A stretch of DNA of 64,000 nucleotides, taken from the NCBI GenBank assembly GCA_965153355.1, contig OZ231127.1:31248001-31312000 (forward strand), read 5' to 3'. Source of the DNA: Flaccisagitta enflata (taxonomy: Eukaryota > Chaetognatha > Sagittoidea > Aphragmophora). The notes beneath the pieces are model-generated. The model was not told the origin of the DNA and did no database searches. It saw only the letters and a program-made list of their open reading frames with translations. The position numbers and the translations under genes are program-made. This document shows, in pieces, positions 56,673 through 64,000 of the stretch (position 1 is its first letter; the number at the start of each line of letters is the position of its first letter).

Positions 56673-56868
56673 TTTTAGTCGCGTGCTACACGACTCTACA
56701 CACCGCTATGTCGGTCGGTCGGTCGGTCGATTGGTCCCCTTTTTACTTTTTTGCCATTTTTGAGCTTTTTGAGCCTTCTGCTCCTGCCCAAATGCTCTAG
56801 TGACCTTCTCCAGCACTGCTCCTGCCCATCCGCACGCGTCTGGGGTAGCCGTGTATCCGGCCTTGTTT
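56673..56868 (+). mobile_element. Hairpin-ended element, family A, copy 11
   Basis: TTTTTAGTCGCGTGCTACAC, a (GGTC)n core and the end CCGTGTATCCGGCCTTGTTT, followed by a T-run of about 17. Confidence 0.85.
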
Positions 56869-57184
56869 TTTTTTTTTTTTTTTTCATTTCAAACAAGTAA
56901 ATTGAGAGCTTGGCACTATACAATATAGTGAAATCCAGTGGCAGCGTATGACGAGATAAATTGAATTACGCGTAGAGGAAATTAATTGTCATAGTCACGC
57001 TGTAACTAATAGTTTCGGGATACAAATCAAAACAAAAGCGCATCGCAGCATGACGAAGGAAGAAGCTCAAATTCGCCGAAATTCGCGCAATCTTGAGGCG
57101 TGAAGCTCATTGAAAATATGCGACTTTTTTGATCCACTTTCGTGGTACTGATATCTTTATTCTGAAATACTTAATTTCTTCCTC

Positions 57185-57322
57185 TTCTCCTTTTTCTCCT
57201 TCTTTTTCTTCTTCTTCTTCTTCTTCTTCTTCTTCTTCTTCTTCTTCTTCTTCTTCTTCTTCTTCTTCTTCTTCTTCTTCTTCTTCTTCTTTTTCTTCTT
57301 CTTTTTCTTCTTCTTTTTCTTC
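57185..57322. repeat. (CTT)n microsatellite
   Basis: About 135 bp of CTT with CTTTTT variants at both edges. Confidence 0.95.
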
Positions 57323-57325
57323 ATG

Positions 57326-57505
57326 TTTTTAGTTGCGGAAACGTAATTCTATAAGAGGCTTTGTCTGTCCGTCCGTCGGTCCGTCGGTCCGTCCGTCCTT
57401 CGGTCCGTCCGTCCGTCCGTAAGTATTAGTCGAAAAGTGGGCAAACGCGCATATCCACCCCTGCCCACCTGTCCACAACTGATGGCCGTGTATCCGGCCT
57501 AGTTT
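57326..57505 (+). mobile_element. Hairpin-ended element, family A2 subfamily
   Basis: TTTTTAGTTGCGGAAACG, ATTCTATAAGAGGCTTTGTC, a GTCCGTCGGTCC core, and the end GCCGTGTATCCGGCCTAGTT. It differs from family A in the block after the hairpin. Confidence 0.75.
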
Positions 57506-57547
57506 TCTCATTTACCACACTTCTGTGCCTTTTCACATTCTTCCGAT

Positions 57548-57805
57548 CTTCTTCTCATTCTTCTTCATCTTCTTCTTCTTCATCTTCTTCATCTTCTTCA
57601 TCTTCTTCATCTTCTTCATCATCTTCTTCTTCTTCTTCTTCTTCTTCTTCTTCTTCTTCTTCTTCTTCTTCTTCTTCTTCTTCACCTTACTTTTTGCTGG
57701 CTACTGATATCTTTATTCCGAAATACTTAGTTTCTTCTTCTCCTTCTTCTTCTCCTTCTCCTTCTTCTTCTTCTTCTTCTTCTCATTCTTCCTCTTCTTC
57801 TTCTT
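57548..57805. repeat. (CTT)n/(CATCTT)n microsatellites
   Basis: CATCTTCTT units, pure CTT to about 57683, then after a copy of GCTACTGATATCTTTATTC more CTT/CTC to about 57805. The spacer word ACTGATATCTTTATTC also precedes the repeat at 57149, so the two CTT blocks are a duplicated segment. Confidence 0.85.
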
Positions 57806-57809
57806 TTAT

Positions 57810-59094
57810 TTTCACTCCTATAACTTTTTTCTGCTCATGAATATGTTTCTTTCCTGTCGTCTGTAAGGCTACTCTAAAATACGACTGAAAATCGCGAATT
57901 CCATTTTTTTTTTCGCTGAGGTCACCTTACGTGAAATTATAAATTTGCATAGAAATGAAAATAATCGAAAAAATAAAAACATGGCCCTGATCTACACACA
58001 TCAGGGGTCAGGGCCATATTTTTCAAAATGCAAAATATGCAAAAATGAGGCTGTGATATAATTTCACGTCCAATAAATAATATTGTCAAAAATTGTTATG
58101 GCCGTGGTTTTTTTCTTGTTTGAGACAGGATTAAGCATAAAAACACCTCCGGTAGGTGACCACCGCGGACTTATGATGCGTAGTGATGTTGTTGAGCAGG
58201 CTGCTCAAAAAAATTTTGAATATGATTGTCTTCCATTGAAGAAAAACGAGTAAAATAGCGGTCATGTCTGATTATGCAAATCAGCTTTGTAAACAGAGAG
58301 AGGCTCATGTAACTTGACTTTTTGGCGTTTTGGTTGCAAAACAAGGCCCATACACTTTGTGAGCGGTAATTTAGGTGTCAACCGCTGTATGTGAACTAAC
58401 TGGAAGGTTCATATTCTCCAGAACATTGCATAGGTAAAGTAACGAGCGCCAATGTAGAAGAAAGTTGCAAAGCAAAATACCACTGAAATCAACCGTAACT
58501 GGTGAATTTGTGGCCTGTTGTCGCGCATTATAGAGGTCAAAATTGTCATTCATGACTCATATGCATACTTTAGTGATGCCCCACGATGAGGATGAGCTTA
58601 GTTGGACAATTTGGAACACTTACGAATCCAAATTCAGCCTAAAAACATGTTAAAACCCTTATTTCTTGACGCGGTACACCGTGACGTAAACAAAATTGTC
58701 AGAGGAAGGGTTTCGGTTAAGGAGTGATCAAAAGAGGAGAAAAAGAAGGCGAAACATGAAATTAAAAGACTAAGAAAGAGACAAAGAAAGGGATGAAAAG
58801 GGGAATAAAGGCACAAAAGGAGAGGGGAGTGGAATCCTCACGAGATCTGGTGAAAGACCAAAGAGGATTTCATGGGGGGGGGGCTTTCAATGGAGCCGCA
58901 GAAAGCTGGAGAACATCGAGTCAATATATCCAATCAATGGTAAGGTCAATCTGGTGCAACGCGGATCTGCATACGATGTGACAAAGGCGAATGTGTTCAT
59001 GTTGGGCACTTTCGTAGCGACAAAAAGATTGGGATTAGAAGTAGATATTGTGATAAACCACTAGAAACAAATCTGGAGAAACTTTGACCAGTAA

Positions 59095-59095
<1 letters not shown>
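57810..59095. other. No gene seen; one short inverted element
   Basis: At about 57929-58069 ACGTGAAATTATA pairs with TATAATTTCACGT, with ATGGCCCTGAT / ATCAGGG-type inner pairs: a 141-bp MITE-like element. The rest is unannotated. Confidence 0.5.

Positions 59096-59141
<46 letters not shown>
59096..59141. repeat. (CAT)n microsatellite
   Basis: About 15 copies. Confidence 0.93.
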
Positions 59142-59143
<2 letters not shown>

Positions 59144-59454
59144 GGTTTATGGACAGAAAAGATCACGAGTTGACCACCCCAATCTTATTTTTTAGAAAAA
59201 TATCGGTTATACATTCAATATACAGTACATGTGTACATGTGTACATGTGTTCATGTTGAAGACCTGGGAGATGAAAGCAAGAACCAGATGGGAGGAATGG
59301 ATACGCATCGTGATATCATGAGGGACATGTGTTGATTGAACAAAAGCGAATGGGTTGGATAACATAGACAGATACAGACCCGGTTGAAGGTCGGTCAGGC
59401 ATAGAGAAGGGAGAAAAGAGAGATGGATCAGCATATTGACTCAAAAGCGCCCTT

Positions 59455-59732
<278 letters not shown>

Positions 59733-60156
59733 GAGAGACAGAGGTAAGTTCGTTGGGTCAGGAAAGGGGGTTTTCGGTCGGCTTTTATGAGGTCGCATGG
59801 CCGAGAAAATGCTCTCTTTATTCATTCGTGTTTGCCCTTGTGTTACTGGGGCAAACCTGCAAAGATTCAAAAGGACAGAATGTGATCGCCCAACGAGTTA
59901 AGGGGAGGGGGCAGGAAGGAAGGAAGGGGGAAGTATTGCTCGTGGTTAATGGGCAACATCATCTTGATAATCAGCACATGTATGAATCACGGGAATCTGG
60001 AAGCCCTATTTAACTGGTATAACTTTTCTCTCCCCCTACCCATACTTTTCAACTCTTGTGTCGACATCATTCACCCTCATTATCTTCCAGGGATACTCAG
60101 AGAGAAGACAACCAGAGAAGTCAAACCATGGCAAAATTTCATTTCAGCGCAGTTTG

Positions 60157-60157
<1 letters not shown>

Positions 60158-60235
<78 letters not shown>

Positions 60236-60240
60236 TACAC
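60158..60240. repeat. (CA)n microsatellite
   Basis: About 80 bp. Confidence 0.96.
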
Positions 60241-60540
60241 ACACGCACACTCACCTTTATGATTTCAACAGGAATTTGTCTTCCTCTTTCACTCAAAGTT
60301 CGAACAAATTCGGTCGTTATTTTGCCTACACGAGCGAAAACATGCGCGCAAACGCACCCACACGAATAACACGCCCATTTTTAGTAAGTAATCATTTTCA
60401 GATAAAGATACAGTTACACGAGAGTTACAGTAAATGAGAGTCATGAATCTATTAAAAAAAGAAAGAAGACAAATTTCCCAAATTACAAATTTCCCAGACG
60501 ACGTCAACTTATGATACGCCGGGTTTTCAAAAAAAGAAAT

Positions 60541-60724
60541 TACAGTAAGACCCCGCCTCATCGGTCTCATTGGGACTAAAGATTTTTCATCATTGTCTTA
60601 AGTTGACCTTTTTAAAATGAGAGGTGAAATCAGATGAAAAACTATCATTAAAGACCTCAAAACATTGACCTTTATTTATGGGGAACCTTTAAAAGCGGGT
60701 CTGTTATTGCGGGGTTCCACTGTT
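60541..60724. mobile_element. Short Tc1/mariner-like MITE
   Basis: Ends CAGTAAGACCCCGCC and GCGGGGTTCCACTG are inverted repeats of the CAGTRRRACCCCGC type common in Tc1/mariner/pogo relatives. TA precedes the left end; the right TA is not intact. Confidence 0.65.
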
Positions 60725-60896
60725 TGATGAAAAATGTTTCGGGATTAAGAAAATTTGCCACTGAGACAGAATGTGACAGATAAACGGATAGACAGATTTT
60801 CAGTAAGAGGAATGATGTCAAAAGATTGTCGGATGTGTTTCTGCTGAAGTATTTTGAACTTGAATCGCAGAAATCCAATCCCGCTTTCAAAAACCA

Positions 60897-61499
60897 CTAA
60901 CTATGGCAAAGAAAAAAAGCGAACACTTTGTTTTGCTAGTTTCTGCTCAACTATGGGCCTGAACCATAGAAAATCCATGACCGTTTTAAAGATCTGCAAA
61001 AAATCTTCCAAATGCGACCTTGCTGGTCATTGTAGCTTTATTCGTTTAGAAATGGCAATGATTTGAAGAAAAAAATCGCCAATTGAAAAAAGTGCTTATT
61101 TCAACTTTTTTCCAATGAGCGATTTTAGTCTTTCCGTTTTTGTCAATAATGCAGCTCAGGATTGTCTTAGCTACTCGTTATCCATGAGCAAATTAAAGAG
61201 CTTCAAATTTTCTTTAAAATGGCGCCAAGAATGATTTTTTAACTCAATGCGTTTAGTTTTTATGTTAGAATAAAGATAACCCATGAAAGTGGCGTAGTGA
61301 ATTTCCAAATTCTTGACCACCTGTCTTCATTCTAATGCCATTTCTAAACGGATAGAGCTAGAACATCCAGCAAGGTCTCACTTGAAAGATCTTTCGCAGA
61401 TCTTTAAAATGGTCATGGATTTTTCCATGTTTTTCTCATTGCTTGTATGTGAAACATTGACAAACAAGTTGTTCGCTTTTTTTTTTTGCCATAGTTAGA
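60897..61499. mobile_element. Fold-back element j
   Basis: Tips CTAACTATGGCAAA and complement at 61486-61499. The arms share AAATCCATGACC and TTCGTTTAGAAATGGCA blocks and meet near 61130-61200. No coding frame. Confidence 0.8.
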
Positions 61500-61835
61500 A
61501 TCTAGATCTGCCGAGATCTGCTGCAACCGTGCATTTATCTTTGAAAACATGCATGGGTTGTATTTACTTGCTGCGTCATACACTGACATCAATATGAAAA
61601 TCGGCGAAAAAAAGCCGTACTTCCAGTATCTAGCAGCATGAATTACTGAAGAGGTCTATTCCCCATGAGATTACCTTGACCTTACCTTGACTTTTTGCTT
61701 CGATCCTTGAAGATCCAATAATACTTAATATGTCTCCTCATCCTGTAGTATTTTTTTACCGTGTAAAATTGTTCGAAACATTGCATTCACATTAAAGTTT
61801 TTGTTCCCTTGAATAAAGTCTATCCGTTCAATGTA

Positions 61836-62021
61836 CAGTTGTGCCCTGCTCTTTTGGACCCGCCACTAAGTTACTAATGGAATTCCGCCTCTAATGGATA
61901 TAAATTCACAGTCCCTTCACCTTGTTTCCTTTTATTTTCTATATTGAGTCTACAGAAATTTACGTATAACAGATACAATTTCTTAGTCCCTTGAAATCCG
62001 TTAGAGCGGGGTTTAACTGTA
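61836..62021. mobile_element. Short Tc1/mariner-like MITE
   Basis: Ends TACAGTTGTGCCCTGCTC and GAGCGGGGTTTAACTGTA, about 186 bp, without coding capacity. Confidence 0.6.
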
Positions 62022-62070
62022 CAGTGATCATCTCAGGAATCCGGTCTTTCAATCGAAATGAGAGGAAGAA

Positions 62071-62099
62071 CAAGAACAAGAACAAAAACAAGAACAAGA

Positions 62100-62192
<93 letters not shown>
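62071..62192. repeat. (GAACAA)n(GA)n(CAGA)n compound microsatellite
   Basis: Three adjoining short-unit tracts. Confidence 0.94.
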
Positions 62193-62193
<1 letters not shown>

Positions 62194-62400
62194 GACAGAG
62201 ACTTGCAGGTCACAAGACAGACCATATGAAATTCGTGCATGTCCGACGCATCTTGACATGTTAAGAAGTGAAGGATGAGAAATATGGGTTGATTGACATA
62301 AGAAAATTCATAAGATTAATGGATTTCTTCTCAGAGCAATTGGTGCCAGCCTTTGGCCGACTTACACAGCACGAGCATTTTCTTGTCTAATGCCTATTCT

Positions 62401-62565
62401 TTTTAGTTGTGGACAGTAGACACGCGACTCTATAAGAGGCTTTGTCAGTCTGTCCGTCGGTCCGTCCGTTGGTCAGTGGTGATCGAGTTGGAAAGTGTGA
62501 AAACGCGCATTTCCGCCCCTGCCCACCCCTCTGCAACTGGTATTGGCCGAGTATCCGGCCTTGTT
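62401..62565 (+). mobile_element. Hairpin-ended element, family A2 subfamily
   Basis: TTTTAGTTGTGGACAGTAG, ACGCGACTCTATAAGAGGC, a GTCCGTCGGTCC core, and the end GAGTATCCGGCCTTGTT. Confidence 0.78.
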
Positions 62566-62589
62566 GTGTTAAGATCTACTCCGTCTTTG

Positions 62590-62741
<152 letters not shown>

Positions 62742-62847
62742 GCTTGCTTTCTCTCCTCCAGCGGTTTTTCTTTAGTTACAGAGACACTTTCTATTAGATC
62801 TCGAAACAAATAAGGAAGACTAAAGATTGAGAGTGAAAAAGAGGATG

Positions 62848-63045
62848 AACAAGGCCGGATACACGGCTACCGAAGTCGCGTGCAGGTGGGCAGGGGCCAT
62901 ATTTGAGGTCACTAGACCATTTGGGCAGGAGCTGTGAGGTTGAAGAAATAAAATCATAAAAAAAGTAAAACATGACCAACTGACCAACCGACTGACGGAC
63001 GGACGGACAAAGCGGGTTGTAGAGTCGCGTGCACGCGACTAAAAA
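62848..63045 (-). mobile_element. Hairpin-ended element, family A, copy 14
   Basis: AACAAGGCCGGATACACGGC, CATTTGGGCAGGAGC, a GGACGGACGGAC core, and the tail hairpin GTCGCGTGCACGCGAC plus TAAAAA. Confidence 0.86.
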
Positions 63046-63320
63046 GGAAAAATTGGGGATATCTGGTGTCCAATTTGCTGTCTTCTCTCAACGGATTTTG
63101 TCTCGTTCCGGTTTGTAACTGACAATTTCGACGTTACTTTTTTTCGTTCCATTCCATTCGACCTTTCTAGTCATTCATGATGACGGCCTGTTGTTCCGTC
63201 GGTTGGCGTTTGGTGATATAAGTCCTCGTCTTTTGCCTAGGCTGTCATGGATTTTAAGGTTATTTTTCCTGGTATATCGTCCCTGATTTTGGCCATGGTA
63301 ATTAACAGTACTTTAACGCC

Positions 63321-64000
63321 GTTAATTAACACTATATAGGTACCAGGAAATTAACTAAGAAAAACATTTCTTTATTTTTGAGAAAATTACTGAAAATAGG
63401 TGCTGAAGGTTGTTGTTAATTATCAGGTACTTATATGCTGTTAATTAACATGCTGTTTTTGATGTTAATTAACACCCCATTTTAGGCGTTAATTAACACA
63501 AAAAAAAATATAGATTATTAACAAATTGTTAAAAATATACCATTTTTTAGTGTTAATTAACGGTTGGAATGTGGTGTTAATTAACATGAAAAACAGCGGG
63601 TTAATTAACACAAAAAAAATATAGATTATTAACAAATTGATTTTGTACCTATACGCTGTTAATCAACATGCTGTTTTTGATGTTAATTAACACCACATTT
63701 CAACTGTTAATTAACCCAAAAAAATATAGATTATTAACAAATTGTTAAAAATATTCAATTTTTTTGTGTTAGTTAATGGGAGAAATGTGGTGTTAATTAA
63801 CATCAAAAACAGCGTGTTAATTAACACAGAAAAAATATAGATTATTAACAAATTGATTTTGTACTTACACGCTGTTAATTAACATGCTGTTTTTGATGGT
63901 AATTAACACCCAATTTCATGCATTAATTAACACAAAAAAAATATAGATTATTAACAAAATATTAAGAATATACAATTTTTTGGTGTTAATTAACAGGTGA
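63321..64000. repeat. Array dense in TTAATTAA palindromes, continuing past the window
   Basis: I count about 14 TTAATTAA words in 680 bp, usually as GTTAATTAAC. They are spaced 16-60 bp apart inside larger, alternating units that share AAAAATATAGATTATTAAC and ACATGCTGTTTTTGATG. Neighbouring units are partly inverted copies of each other. Confidence 0.9.

Overview
The window is from a metazoan nuclear genome. The evidence is split genes with GT-AG introns, secreted C-type lectin and EGF-type exons, a full-length LTR retrotransposon, long fold-back DNA transposons and very dense microsatellites. Short non-autonomous elements with a GGTC/GGAC tetranucleotide core and a terminal hairpin recall the pearl/HINE (Helentron-like) elements described in bivalves and Drosophila. 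I infer a marine invertebrate, perhaps a mollusc or another lophotrochozoan, with low certainty.

Region 1-9.2 kb (minus strand) holds two small secreted-protein genes. Gene A (369-2295, three exons) encodes a signal peptide, an EGF-like domain and a coiled-coil-like tail. Gene B (5700-9197, five exons) encodes a signal peptide and two C-type lectin domains; the second has the mannose-type EPN and WND motifs, the first lacks both. Exon phases agree at every junction. Introns and flanks are full of fold-back elements, hairpin-ended elements and a (CA)n tract.

Region 9.2-19.3 kb is repeats: nested short elements, a GC-rich palindromic repeat pair around a (GA)n(CA)n tract, (GTT)n and other microsatellites. 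I see no gene there.

Region 19,294-30,724 is a complete Ty3/gypsy-type LTR retrotransposon. Its two 238-bp LTRs are identical in my reading, it has a 4-bp TAGT target duplication, and a primer-binding site and polypurine tract abut the LTRs. Gag and protease share one frame separated by a single TGA followed by CAATTA, the context known from tobamovirus-type readthrough. Pol (RT, RNase H, integrase with a D,D(35)E triad) follows in the -1 frame. Between pol and the 3' LTR lie antisense genes: a two-exon gene with its own TATA box, signal peptide and transmembrane segment, and a second GC-rich antisense ORF with a transmembrane segment and a polyadenylation signal. This antisense module is the most interesting feature of the window.

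Region 30.7-64 kb again has no confident host gene. It contains many fold-back elements, including a 3.4-kb one whose left arm carries a later insertion with a 9-bp duplication while the opposite arm keeps the empty site. It also has tandem repeats, hairpin-ended elements, long GA/CT, CA, AATG and CTT microsatellites, and at the right edge an array dense in the TTAATTAA palindrome that runs out of the window.
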